A stretch of DNA of 64,000 nucleotides, from contig CAZQXO010000006.1 in assembly GCA_964597445.1 (NCBI GenBank), positions 1 to 64,000 of the forward strand, read 5' to 3'. Positions 31,333-39,664 of this stretch are shown piece by piece. Below the pieces are notes generated by a model. It saw only the letters and a list, made by a program, of their open reading frames with translations, was not told the DNA's origin and did not search any database. Position 1 is the stretch's first letter; the number at the start of each line of letters is the position of its first letter. This stretch comes from UBA10649 sp964597445 (GTDB taxonomy: Bacteria; Actinomycetota; Actinomycetes; S36-B12). A program made the translations under genes and the position numbers.

Positions 31333-33713
31333 GCTGCGCCTCCTGCTGTGATCCGCACGGCCGAGCCGGGGACTGCTCCGAGGTCGGAGTGGATGTGGCA
31401 GCCCGGGGAGTTCATCGGCAGCCAGACCACGCCCTCCATCACGTCGCCGGGGACGAGGGGAACGGTGACGGAGCCGGCCGGGCCGGAGACCGTGACCATG
31501 TCACCGAGGGCAGACGCCGTCGTCGACGATGCGACGGCGACCGTCGGTCGTGCCGTGGCGGCAAGGTGCGGCTCGCCCTCCTGCAGGACGCCGGAGTCGA
31601 GCAGTTGACGCCAGGAGGCGAGGACCGTGCCCGGGGCCACGGGGCCGACGGCGGCCGAGGGCTCTGCGGTGCGCGCACCGGACCACGGTCCCAGGGCGCC
31701 GAGCTCGGCACGGATGGCCCGGGTCTCCGAGGGCAGCGCGACGCCCATGGCGTCCGCGATCATGCCCAGCACCCGCGCATCGCTCATGGTGAGGGCGTCC
31801 CGGAAGACCTGGCCGAACGGACGCGGGCGACCCTCCCAGTTCAGGAAGGTTCCGGCCTTCTCGGTGACCACGGCCACCGGCAGCACGACGTCCGCACGCT
31901 CGGTCACCGCCGAGTGATGGTTCTCGAGCGAGACCACGAAGGGGGCAGCGTCCACCGCGGCAGTGGCGAGAGCCGGGTCGTCGAAGTCGGCAAGCTCGAC
32001 GCCCGACACGAGGAGTGCCCTCAGCTGGCCTTCACGGGCAGCCGCGAGCAGGTCGGCTCCTGACCGCCCGACGGAGGCGGGGAGGTCGGCAGCGTCGACG
32101 CCCCAGGCCGCGGCAACCTGCTGGCGCGCCGAGGCATCGAGAAGCGGACGACCCCCGGGCAGGAGTCCGGCGAGGGCACCCGCATCGAGCGCACCCCGCT
32201 CCCCTGCACGACGCGGCACCCACGCCAGCGCGGCACCGGTGGACCGAGCGAGTTCGACCACGGCCGTGAGAGTCCCGGGGAGGCCGGCGGCGCGCTCGCC
32301 GACGAGGATGACGGATCCCGGCTGGGCCAGCGCCTCACGGACACCCGCCGCCAGATCGCGCAGGGCAGCCGCCTCACCGCCGGGCACGGCCGGAATCAGG
32401 GACCCGCGCACCTTGGCGAGACCGGCCGAGCGGACCGCGCCCACCGAGTGGACAGCGGTGCCTGAACGAGACGCCTTGCGCAGACGCAGCTGCAGGATCG
32501 GTGACTCGTCCTCCGGCTCCAGCGCCACGAGCAGGACAGCGGGAGCGGACTCCAGGGAGTCGTAGGTCGCCGACACCGGAGCGCCGGCGACGATCGCGGA
32601 CAGGAAAGCGGTCTCCTCGGCCGAGGTCTGGCGGACGCGGAAGTCGATGTCGTCGCTGGCCAGGGCCGTTCGGGCGAACCTGGCGTAGGCGTACGCCTCC
32701 TCCATCGTCAGTCGCCCGCCCACGAGCACTCCGGCGGCGCCTCGAGCCGCGGCCAGTCCTCGCGCAGCCACCTCGATGGCCTCGGGCCAGGAGGCGACGC
32801 GGAGCTCGCCGTTGACGCGCACCAAGGGCGCCTCGATACGGCCCTGCGTCTGGTAGGCGAAGGCGAAGCGACCCTTGTCGCAGTTCCACTCCTCGTTGAC
32901 CTGCGGGTCGTCCCAGGCGAGACGGCGCGTGACGACCCCACGGCGGTAGTCGGTGCGCAGCGAGCACCCGGAGGCGCAGTGCTCACACGAGGTGGGTACC
33001 GACACGAGGTCGAACGGGCGCGAGCGGAAGCGGTAGGACGCACTGGTGAGGGCGCCCACGGGGCAGATCTGCACGGTGTTGCCGGAGTAGTAGGACTCGA
33101 AGGGGGTGTCATCCGCCGTGCCCACCATCTGCCGGGCTCCACGCTGCAGCAGCTCCAGAGACGGGTCACCGGCGATCTGGTCCGCGAACCGCGTGCAGCG
33201 GGCGCAGGACACGCAGCGCTCGCGGTCCAGCAGGATCTGGGCGTTGACGTTGACGGGCTTCTCGAACTCGCGCTTCTCCCCGTCGAAGCGCGTCTCCGGT
33301 CGACCCACCGTCATGGCCTGGTTCTGGAGGGGGCACTCGCCACCCTTGTCGCATACGGGGCAGTCCAGCGGGTGATTGAGGAGCAGGAACTCCATCACAC
33401 CCTCCTGGGCAAGGCGGGCGACCTCGGAGGCGTACTGGGTGCGGACGTTCATGCCGTCGGTCAGCACCTGCGCGCAGGCAGGCTGGGGCTTGGGCATGCC
33501 CTCGACCTCGATCAGGCAGGCCCGGCAGGCCGCGACCGGGTCGAGCAGCGGGTGGTCGCAGAAGCGCGGCACCTCGATGCCCAGCTGCTCCGCCGCACGG
33601 ATCACGAGGGTGCCCTTGGGCACGGCCATCTCGACTCCGTCGATGACGACCGTGATCAGGTCCGAGGCCATCTCGACGTCGGATCCTGGACCGCTGTTGC
33701 TGGTGACGGTCAT
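31329..33713 (-). CDS. nuoG: NADH-quinone oxidoreductase subunit G
   Basis: Large iron-sulphur subunit, 794 residues. The N-terminus holds the [2Fe-2S] domain (CDHPLLDPVAACRAC), then HPLDCPVCDKGGEC for the His-ligated cluster, CVSCARCTRFADQ and its partner CPVGAL. CEHCASGC followed exactly 27 residues later by another Cys is the extra off-pathway N7 cluster motif found in some bacteria. The rest is a molybdopterin-oxidoreductase-like domain without an active cofactor site. The ATG at 33713 overlaps the nuoF stop; the upstream open frame is a shadow. Confidence 0.96.
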   Translation of the reverse strand: MTVTSNSGPGSDVEMASDLITVVIDGVEMAVPKGTLVIRAAEQLGIEVPRFCDHPLLDPVAACRACLIEVEGMPKPQPACAQVLTDGMNVRTQYASEVARLAQEGVMEFLLLNHPLDCPVCDKGGECPLQNQAMTVGRPETRFDGEKREFEKPVNVNAQILLDRERCVSCARCTRFADQIAGDPSLELLQRGARQMVGTADDTPFESYYSGNTVQICPVGALTSASYRFRSRPFDLVSVPTSCEHCASGCSLRTDYRRGVVTRRLAWDDPQVNEEWNCDKGRFAFAYQTQGRIEAPLVRVNGELRVASWPEAIEVAARGLAAARGAAGVLVGGRLTMEEAYAYARFARTALASDDIDFRVRQTSAEETAFLSAIVAGAPVSATYDSLESAPAVLLVALEPEDESPILQLRLRKASRSGTAVHSVGAVRSAGLAKVRGSLIPAVPGGEAAALRDLAAGVREALAQPGSVILVGERAAGLPGTLTAVVELARSTGAALAWVPRRAGERGALDAGALAGLLPGGRPLLDASARQQVAAAWGVDAADLPASVGRSGADLLAAAREGQLRALLVSGVELADFDDPALATAAVDAAPFVVSLENHHSAVTERADVVLPVAVVTEKAGTFLNWEGRPRPFGQVFRDALTMSDARVLGMIADAMGVALPSETRAIRAELGALGPWSGARTAEPSAAVGPVAPGTVLASWRQLLDSGVLQEGEPHLAATARPTVAVASSTTASALGDMVTVSGPAGSVTVPLVPGDVMEGVVWLPMNSPGCHIHSDLGAVPGSAVRITAGGAA

Positions 33714-35014
33714 CGCGCAGCCGCTCCCGAGAACACGTAGGACGCCGCCGGGTCGAACTGGTCGTCCACCGGCGTGGTGGTCGCCGCGACGAACTCGTCG
33801 CGGAAGTACTTGATCGCAGCCGGGTAGGGCGTGGCTGCTGCATCGCCGAGCGCACAGAACGAGCGGCCGGCGATCTGGCCGCACAGATCGACGAGCGTCT
33901 CCATCTCGCGATCACTGCCGTGCCCGTGCTCGAATCGCTCCAGGGTCTCCGTGATGAAGTAGGTGCCCTCGCGGCACGGAGTGCACTTCCCGCACGACTC
34001 GTGCTTGTAGAACTCCAGCCACCGCGTCACGGCCTTCACGACGCTCACCGTGTCGTTGAAGATCATGGGGGTGCCGGTGCCGAGCATGGTGCCGGCCTCC
34101 GCCATCGCCTCGTAGGTCATGGGCACATCGAGGTGCTCTGCGGTGAGCATGGGAACGGACGACCCGCCGGGGAGCCAGAACTTCACCGGTCGGTCATCGA
34201 TCATGCCGCCGGCGTAGTCGAGGAGCTCTCGCATCGTGATGCCGAGCGGCGCCTCGTAGATGCCCGGACGGTTGACGTGGCCGGAGACGGCGAACACCTT
34301 GAATCCCGGGGACTTCTCGGTGCCGAACTGGCGGAACCAGTCGACTCCGCGGCCCACGATGTAGGGGATGTTGCAGATCGTCTCGACGTTGTTGATGACG
34401 GTCGGGGAGGCGTACAGGCCCGCGACCGCGGGGAACGGGGGCTTGAGCCGCGGCTGGCCGCGGAAGCCCTCGAGGGAGTCCAGGAGCGCCGTCTCCTCAC
34501 CGCAGATGTAGGCGCCCGCACCAGCATGCACGACGATCTCGAGGTCGAAGCCGCTGCCGAGGATGTTGGATCCGATGAGGCCCGCCTGGCGGGCCTCGCG
34601 GACGGCGTTCGCCACTCGGCGGATGGCCTCGGGCACCTCGCCGCGGATGTAGATGAAGGCATGGTTCGCGCGGATCGCGTACGACGCGATGATGACGCCC
34701 TCCACGAGTGCGTGGGGGTTCGCGATCATGATCGGGATGTCCTTGCAGGCACCCGGCTCCGACTCGTCGGCGTTCACCACGAGGTAGTGCGGCTTGCCGT
34801 CGTTCTGCGGCACGAAGCTCCACTTCAGGCCGGTCGGGAAGCCCGCGCCACCACGACCGCGGAGACCGGAGTCCTTGACGGTGCCGATGATGGCGTCCGG
34901 ATCCTGCTTCAGCGCCGATCCGAGAGCGGTGTATCCGCCGTGACGGCGGTAGCCCTCGATCGAGAACAGGGAGGGATCGTCCCAGTGCTCGGTGATGACG
35001 GGCGTCAAGGCCAT
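33710..35014 (-). CDS. nuoF: NADH-quinone oxidoreductase subunit F
   Basis: NADH- and FMN-binding subunit of 434 residues, where electrons enter complex I. It shows SGLRGRGGAGFPTGLKWSF (NADH/FMN loop), GAGAYICGEETALLDSLEG, and HESCGKCTPCREGT, the N3 cluster motif, with the fourth Cys in FCALGDAAA. It lies three bases after nuoE. All cofactor residues are intact, so this is a true NADH-oxidising complex I rather than a headless F420- or ferredoxin-type one. Confidence 0.97.
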   Translation of the reverse strand: MALTPVITEHWDDPSLFSIEGYRRHGGYTALGSALKQDPDAIIGTVKDSGLRGRGGAGFPTGLKWSFVPQNDGKPHYLVVNADESEPGACKDIPIMIANPHALVEGVIIASYAIRANHAFIYIRGEVPEAIRRVANAVREARQAGLIGSNILGSGFDLEIVVHAGAGAYICGEETALLDSLEGFRGQPRLKPPFPAVAGLYASPTVINNVETICNIPYIVGRGVDWFRQFGTEKSPGFKVFAVSGHVNRPGIYEAPLGITMRELLDYAGGMIDDRPVKFWLPGGSSVPMLTAEHLDVPMTYEAMAEAGTMLGTGTPMIFNDTVSVVKAVTRWLEFYKHESCGKCTPCREGTYFITETLERFEHGHGSDREMETLVDLCGQIAGRSFCALGDAAATPYPAAIKYFRDEFVAATTTPVDDQFDPAASYVFSGAAAR

Positions 35015-35017
35015 GGC

Positions 35018-35677
35018 TCAGCCCTCCTGTCCGGTGGGAGCGCCCGGCGCGACCATGCCGAGCTCCTTGGCCAGGCGAAGGCCGGCCAGCATCTTGTCAT
35101 CGACCGGGGTGCCCTCGGCAGCCAGGCCGTCCTCGGGGAAGGCGAGCGAGTGCTCGGTCGCCCGGAAGTCACGGATGACGGGGCCTCGGGTGGAGTGCAC
35201 CGTCTCGCCGCGCTGAAGGCGGTCGACGATGTCGACGGCTGACGCCGGCGTGACGTCGTCCATGAACTCCCAGTCGACCGTCATCACGGGCGCATGGGTG
35301 CATGCCGCCTGGCACTCGATCCGCTCGAGCCAGAACTCGCCGTCGGCTGTCGCCTCGTCATGCCCGACCCCCAGACGCTCGCTCAGGGCGTCGTAGACGG
35401 CATCCCCACCGAGCAGGCCACACATCGTGTTGATGCAGACCCCGATGTGGTGCTTTCCGACCGGACGACGCTTGTACATCGTGTAGAAGGACGCCACCGC
35501 CGTAGCCTCAGCAGGGCTCACGCCGGCCATGTCGGCGCACTCGGCGATACCGTCCGGGGTGACTTCGCCGTCCAGGCTCTGCATGAGGTGCAGCATCGGC
35601 ATGAGCGCCGACCGGGGGCGCGGATAGCGAGCGACCAGCTCCTGAAGCTGCGCGCGCGTGCTCTCGCTGATGGCCAT
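35018..35677 (-). CDS. nuoE: NADH-quinone oxidoreductase subunit E
   Basis: Thioredoxin-fold subunit of 219 residues holding the N1a [2Fe-2S] cluster. Cysteines are in HIGVCINTMCGLLGG and IECQAACTHAP. The start is the ATG at 35677 (MAISESTRAQLQELVARYP); an open upstream stretch does not match the family. It lies 22 bases after nuoD and directly before nuoF, with which it forms the NADH module. Confidence 0.96.
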   Translation of the reverse strand: MAISESTRAQLQELVARYPRPRSALMPMLHLMQSLDGEVTPDGIAECADMAGVSPAEATAVASFYTMYKRRPVGKHHIGVCINTMCGLLGGDAVYDALSERLGVGHDEATADGEFWLERIECQAACTHAPVMTVDWEFMDDVTPASAVDIVDRLQRGETVHSTRGPVIRDFRATEHSLAFPEDGLAAEGTPVDDKMLAGLRLAKELGMVAPGAPTGQEG

Positions 35678-35699
35678 CTCGTCGTCTCTTCCTTGTCGA

Positions 35700-37055
35700 C
35701 TAACGATCCACGCCGCCCATGACCGGGTCGATGCTTGCGACCGCGGCAATGACGTCCGAGATCATGCTGCCCTCGCACATGGCGGCGACGGACTGCAGAT
35801 TGGTGAACGAGGGATCCCGGAAGTGCACCCGGTACGGCCGGGTTCCACCGGAGCTCACGATGTGGCAGCCGAGCTCGCCCTTGGGCGACTCGACGGCGGC
35901 ATAGACCTGACCGGCCGGTACGCGGAAGCCCTCGGTGACCAGCTTGAAGTGATGGATGAGCGCCTCCATCGACTCCGACATGATCTCCCGAATGTGCTCG
36001 GGAGAGTTGCCCTGACCGTCGCTTCCGATGGAGAGCTGGGCGGGCCACGCGATCTTCTTGTCCTGGATCATCACGGGTCCGGGCTGCAGCTTGTCGAGCG
36101 CCTGCTCCACGATGCGAAGCGACTGCTCCATCTCCTCGATGCGGATCAGGAAGCGGCCGTAGACATCGGCCGTGGTCTTGGTGATGACGTCGAACTCGTA
36201 GTTCTCGTATCCGCAGTAGGGCTGGCTCTTGCGGAGGTCGTGCGGCAGCCCCGTGGCGCGCAGCACCGGACCCGTGACGCCCAGGGCCATGCATCCGGCC
36301 AGGTCGAGGTACCCGATGCCGACCGTGCGGCCCATCCAAATGGCGTTGTCGACCAGGAGGTCGGAGGTGTCCTTGAGACGCTTGCGCAGGAGCGGGATCG
36401 TCTCGCGGATCTTCTGGGCACCGTCAGCCGGGAGATCCTGCGCCACGCCTCCGGGTCGGATGAAGGCACTGTTCATGCGGAGCCCCGACACCATCTCGAA
36501 GATGTCGAGCACGAGCTCGCGCTCGCGGAAGCCGAACTCCATGGCGGTCAGGGCACCCAGCTCCATGCCGCCCGTGGCCAGGGCCACCAGATGGGACGAG
36601 ATCCGGTTGAGCTCCATCATCATGACGCGGATGACATTGGCCCGCTCCGGGATCTGGTCCTCGACCCCCAGCGCCTTCTCGACCGCGAGGCAGTACGCCG
36701 TCTCGTTGAACATCGGCGTCAGGTAGTCCATGCGCGTCACGAAGGTCACGCCCTGGACCCACGAGCGGAACTCCATGTTCTTCTCGATGCCCGTGTGCAG
36801 GTAGCCGATACCGGCCCGAGCCTCGGTGACGGTCTCGCCATCGATCTCGAGGATCAGACGGAGGACGCCGTGCGTCGACGGATGCTGCGGGCCCATGTTG
36901 ACGACGATGCGATCGTGCTCGCCCTCGCTCGCCCCCTGGATGGTGTCCCAGTCGCCGCCGGAGACGTGGTAGATCCGGCCCTCGGTCGTGTCGTACGAGC
37001 CAGCGACGTCGGTGTCCTCGGCCGCACTCGTGAAGGTGATGTTGTCGGTCGACAT
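35700..37055 (-). CDS. nuoD: NADH-quinone oxidoreductase subunit D
   Basis: The 49-kDa hydrogenase-like subunit, 451 residues, forming the quinone pocket with NuoB. It contains VNMGPQHPSTHGVLRLIL, GYLHTGIEKNMEFRSW, the family stretch MNSAFIRPGGVAQDLP and a C-terminal CHIVSSGGTRPYRVHFRDPSF. The ATG at 37055 overlaps the nuoC stop. It is the only NuoD-type gene in the window, which matters for the separate NuoB/C/I-like trio. Confidence 0.97.
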   Translation of the reverse strand: MSTDNITFTSAAEDTDVAGSYDTTEGRIYHVSGGDWDTIQGASEGEHDRIVVNMGPQHPSTHGVLRLILEIDGETVTEARAGIGYLHTGIEKNMEFRSWVQGVTFVTRMDYLTPMFNETAYCLAVEKALGVEDQIPERANVIRVMMMELNRISSHLVALATGGMELGALTAMEFGFRERELVLDIFEMVSGLRMNSAFIRPGGVAQDLPADGAQKIRETIPLLRKRLKDTSDLLVDNAIWMGRTVGIGYLDLAGCMALGVTGPVLRATGLPHDLRKSQPYCGYENYEFDVITKTTADVYGRFLIRIEEMEQSLRIVEQALDKLQPGPVMIQDKKIAWPAQLSIGSDGQGNSPEHIREIMSESMEALIHHFKLVTEGFRVPAGQVYAAVESPKGELGCHIVSSGGTRPYRVHFRDPSFTNLQSVAAMCEGSMISDVIAAVASIDPVMGGVDR

Positions 37056-37759
37056 CAGTTGTAGGACCTCCGCTGGTCCGGGGGCGGAATGGTTCCGCCC
37101 TTGTACTCGACGGGAATGCCGCCGAGGGGGTAGTCCTTGCGCTGCGGATGGCCCGGCCAGTCGTCGGGCATCATGATCCGCGTGAGGGCCGGATGGCCCT
37201 CGAAGACGATCCCGAAGAAGTCCCACGTCTCGCGCTCGTGCCAGTCGCATGTGGGGTAGATCGCGTACAGCGAGGGGATGACCGCATCGCCCTCGGGCAC
37301 CGAGACCTCGACGCGCACACGTCGGTTATGGGTGATCGACAGGAAGTGGTACACCGCGTGGAGCTCGCGCCCGGTCTCGCCCGGGTAGTGGACGCCGCTG
37401 ACGCCCAGACACAGCTCGAACCGCAGGCCCGGCTCATCCCGAAGCAGGGTCGCGAAGGCAGCGAGGTGCTCGCGGCGCACGTGGTAGGTGATCTCATCCC
37501 GGAAGATGACGACCTTCTCGATCGCCTGCGTGGCCGGGAGACCGGCTGCCTGCAGGGCCAGCTCCAGCTCGTCCGACACCTCGTCGAACCAGCCGCCGAA
37601 CGGCCGTCGAGCAGGGGCTGGCATGACGATCGGCTCGACGAGACCACCGAAGCCGCTGGTGTCGCCACCGTCGGCCGCGCCGAATGCCCCATGACGGACG
37701 CCGATGATGTCGAGCTCCTCGACACCGACCGGTACGACCGGGCGATCCACGTTGCTCAT
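37055..37759 (-). CDS. nuoC: NADH-quinone oxidoreductase subunit C
   Basis: Hydrophilic subunit of 234 residues. The core has FLSITHNRRVRVEVSVPEG and the diagnostic CDWHERETWDFFGIVFEGHPALTRIMMPDDW ending PQRKDYPLGG (written here in parts). The first ~60 residues are a variable extension. It overlaps nuoB and nuoD by four bases each. Not fused to NuoD. Confidence 0.97.
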   Translation of the reverse strand: MSNVDRPVVPVGVEELDIIGVRHGAFGAADGGDTSGFGGLVEPIVMPAPARRPFGGWFDEVSDELELALQAAGLPATQAIEKVVIFRDEITYHVRREHLAAFATLLRDEPGLRFELCLGVSGVHYPGETGRELHAVYHFLSITHNRRVRVEVSVPEGDAVIPSLYAIYPTCDWHERETWDFFGIVFEGHPALTRIMMPDDWPGHPQRKDYPLGGIPVEYKGGTIPPPDQRRSYN

Positions 37760-38310
37760 CGCATGAGGCCCTTCAGCTCGAGCGTCGTCGGGGCGGTGAG
37801 GGCCACGGCCTCGAGCTCGACGATCTCCTCACGGCGATGCGCACCGATCTTGGTGTCCTGGATCTTGTCGTGCAGTTTCAGGATCGCGTCGAAGAGCATC
37901 TCCGGGCGAGGCGGGCAGCCCGGCAGGTAGATGTCGACCGGGATGATGTGGTCGACGCCCTGGACGATGGCGTAGTTGTTGAACATTCCGCCGCTCGACG
38001 CGCACACGCCCATCGCGATGACCCACTTGGGGTTCGGCATCTGGTCGTAGATCTGGCGCACGACGGGCGCCATCTTCTGGCTCACCCGGCCGGCGACGAT
38101 CATGAGGTCCGCCTGACGCGGTGAGGCGCGGAACACCTCCATGCCGTAGCGGGCGATGTCGAAACGCGGACCGCCGGCGGCCATCATCTCGATGGCGCAG
38201 CACGCCAGGCCGAAGGTCGCGGGCCACAGCGAACCCTTGCGCGCGTACCCGGCGAACTTCTCGACCGTGGTCAGCAGAACGCCCGAGGGCAGGGACTCTT
38301 CAAGACCCAT
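37756..38310 (-). CDS. nuoB: NADH-quinone oxidoreductase subunit B
   Basis: N2-cluster subunit of 184 residues. Ligands are the two Cys of FGLACCAIEMM, the Cys in AMGVCASSGGMFNNYA and the one in LPGCPPRPE. The start is the ATG at 38310 (MGLEESLPSGVLLTTVEKFAG), one base from the nuoA stop. The full set of motifs is closer to the family norm than in the second NuoB-like protein at 16551. Confidence 0.97.
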   Translation of the reverse strand: MGLEESLPSGVLLTTVEKFAGYARKGSLWPATFGLACCAIEMMAAGGPRFDIARYGMEVFRASPRQADLMIVAGRVSQKMAPVVRQIYDQMPNPKWVIAMGVCASSGGMFNNYAIVQGVDHIIPVDIYLPGCPPRPEMLFDAILKLHDKIQDTKIGAHRREEIVELEAVALTAPTTLELKGLMR

Positions 38311-38311
38311 G

Positions 38312-38671
38312 TCAATCCCAATCCAGTCCGCCGCGACGCCATTCATAGACGTACGGCACGGCAAGGTTGAACAGGAACAGCAGCATCGCGATGAAACCGA
38401 AGGCCGTGAGCTGGTCGAACGCCACCGCCCACGGGTAGAGGAACACGAGCTCGATGTCGAAGATGATGAACATCATCGCCGTGAGGTAGTACTTGACGGG
38501 GAAGCGCCCCCCGCCCACGGGCTGCGGTGTCGGCTCGATGCCGCACTCATAGGCCTCGACCTTGGCGCGGTTGTAGCGCTTGGGGCCGGTGAAGGTTGCC
38601 ACGGTGACCGAGAACACCGCGAAACCCGCTGCCAACAAGCCGAGCACGAGGATCGGCATGTAGACGTTCAC
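38312..38671 (-). CDS. nuoA: NADH-quinone oxidoreductase subunit A
   Basis: Three-helix membrane subunit of 119 residues and first gene of the nuo operon. It has KVEAYECGIEPTPQPVGGGRFPVKYYLTAMMF with the loop Cys that senses the active/deactive state in other species (quoted in shortened form: EAYECGIEP). The start is the GTG at 38671 with GAGGAG eight bases upstream. The Rex-type operator and a -10 box lie 28-60 bases before it. Confidence 0.97.
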   Translation of the reverse strand: MNVYMPILVLGLLAAGFAVFSVTVATFTGPKRYNRAKVEAYECGIEPTPQPVGGGRFPVKYYLTAMMFIIFDIELVFLYPWAVAFDQLTAFGFIAMLLFLFNLAVPYVYEWRRGGLDWD

Positions 38672-38698
38672 GCCCGAATCTCCTCACGAATTGCGCAT

Positions 38699-38730
38699 TT
38701 GTGAAACCATTCACGACCGGTGACAGCATA
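38699..38730 (-). promoter_or_regulatory. nuoA promoter with Rex-type operator
   Basis: The inverted repeat TTGTGAAACCATTCACGA (38699-38716) matches the Rex consensus TTGTGAA-N4-TTCACAA at 12 of 14 specified positions, with a perfect GTGAA-N4-TTCAC core. On the minus strand a -10-like TATGCT (38725-38730) lies nine bases upstream of it, so bound Rex would sit over the early transcribed region. Rex repression of nuo is known in Streptomyces, and a rex gene is present at 55818-56570. High NADH would release Rex and induce the operon. Confidence 0.78.
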
Positions 38731-38784
38731 GTGGTCGGCGGGCCGTGTCCTCACCCGTGCTCCCCTCGCGGTCCGGCCTACTCG

Positions 38785-38929
38785 TCGCGCCACCCGCGAA
38801 CCATGGCGGACGCGCTCCGGGACTCCCCGAACTCCGTCCGGCTCATTCCTCGCGCCACCCGCGAACCATGGCGGTCGCGCTCCAGGACTCCCCGAACTCC
38901 GTCCGGCTCATTCCTCGCGCCACCCGCGA
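38785..38929. repeat. 65-bp tandem repeat copying the menG 3' end
   Basis: Units start at 38785, 38850 and 38915 (the last is a 15-base partial). The part shared with menG is its final codons (RGWREE) and TGA stop, so the downstream copies repeat the gene's last ~15 bases plus ~50 bases of 3' flank. The two full units differ at a few positions (for example GGCGGA/GGCGGT and CTCCGG/CTCCAG). The region 38731-38907 between nuoA and menG is almost entirely this array. Confidence 0.92.
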
Positions 38930-39603
38930 TGCAGCGCCACGATGCCGCCACTCAGGTTCCGCCACTGCACCCGGGACCACCCGGCTGCCTCCATGTCTCG
39001 GGCCAGGGCGGCCTGATCCGGCCACGCTCGGATCGACTCCGCGAGGTAGACGTAGGCCTCGGGATTCGAGGAGGTGCCCTTCGCGATGGCCGGCAGTGCC
39101 TTCATGAGGTACTCCGAGTACACGGTGCGGAACGGCGCCCACGTGGGGTGCGAGAACTCGCAGACGACGAGTCGGCCTCCCGGCCGAACGACTCGACGCA
39201 GCTCCGCGAGCCCGGCCATTCGATCCTGGATGTTCCGCAGGCCGAAGGAGATGGTGGCCGCATCGAAGGCACCCTCACGGAAGGGCAGTCGCATGCCATC
39301 CCCCGCGACGAAGGGCAACTGCGGCAGGCGTCGCTTGCCCACCTCGAGCATCCCCAGCGAGAAGTCGGTCGGGACGACCATGGCCCCCGCATCGGCGAAG
39401 GGAACGCTGGAGGTACCGGTGCCTGCGGCAAGGTCAAGGATGCGCTCCCCCGGCTGCGGATCGACCGCGGCCACGACAGCCGATCTCCAGCGCCGAGTCT
39501 GGCCCAGGGACAGGACGTCGTTGGTGATGTCGTAACGCTCCGCCACATCGTCGAACATGGCGGCGACGTCACCGGGCGCCTTGTCGAGATCTGCGCGAGC
39601 CAC
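38908..39603 (-). CDS. menG: Demethylmenaquinone methyltransferase
   Basis: SAM-dependent C-methyltransferase of 231 residues that makes the last step of menaquinone synthesis. It has VAAMFDDVAERYDITNDVLSLGQ, the SAM loop ILDLAAGTGTSSVPFA, GDGMRLPFREGAFDAATISFGLRN and RPGGRLVVCEFS, all typical of the UbiE/MenG family. The GTG at 39603 aligns with the mycobacterial start; an ATG at 39636 would add 11 residues. Its stop lies inside the first unit of the 65-bp repeat. It is divergent from menF. Confidence 0.93.
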   Translation of the reverse strand: MARADLDKAPGDVAAMFDDVAERYDITNDVLSLGQTRRWRSAVVAAVDPQPGERILDLAAGTGTSSVPFADAGAMVVPTDFSLGMLEVGKRRLPQLPFVAGDGMRLPFREGAFDAATISFGLRNIQDRMAGLAELRRVVRPGGRLVVCEFSHPTWAPFRTVYSEYLMKALPAIAKGTSSNPEAYVYLAESIRAWPDQAALARDMEAAGWSRVQWRNLSGGIVALHRGWREE

Positions 39604-39652
39604 GCCCCGATCCAACCATCTCGCTGGACATGCCACTCACCGGCGGTGCCCC

Positions 39653-39664
39653 TACGCTTGATCA
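39653..39664 (+). promoter_or_regulatory. Leaderless promoter of menF (-10 TACGCT)
   Basis: TACGCT at 39653-39658 fits the TANNNT -10 rule, and the GTG start of menF begins six bases after it. That spacing places the transcription start at or next to the start codon, as in leaderless actinobacterial mRNAs. No Shine-Dalgarno sequence is visible. Confidence 0.6.
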
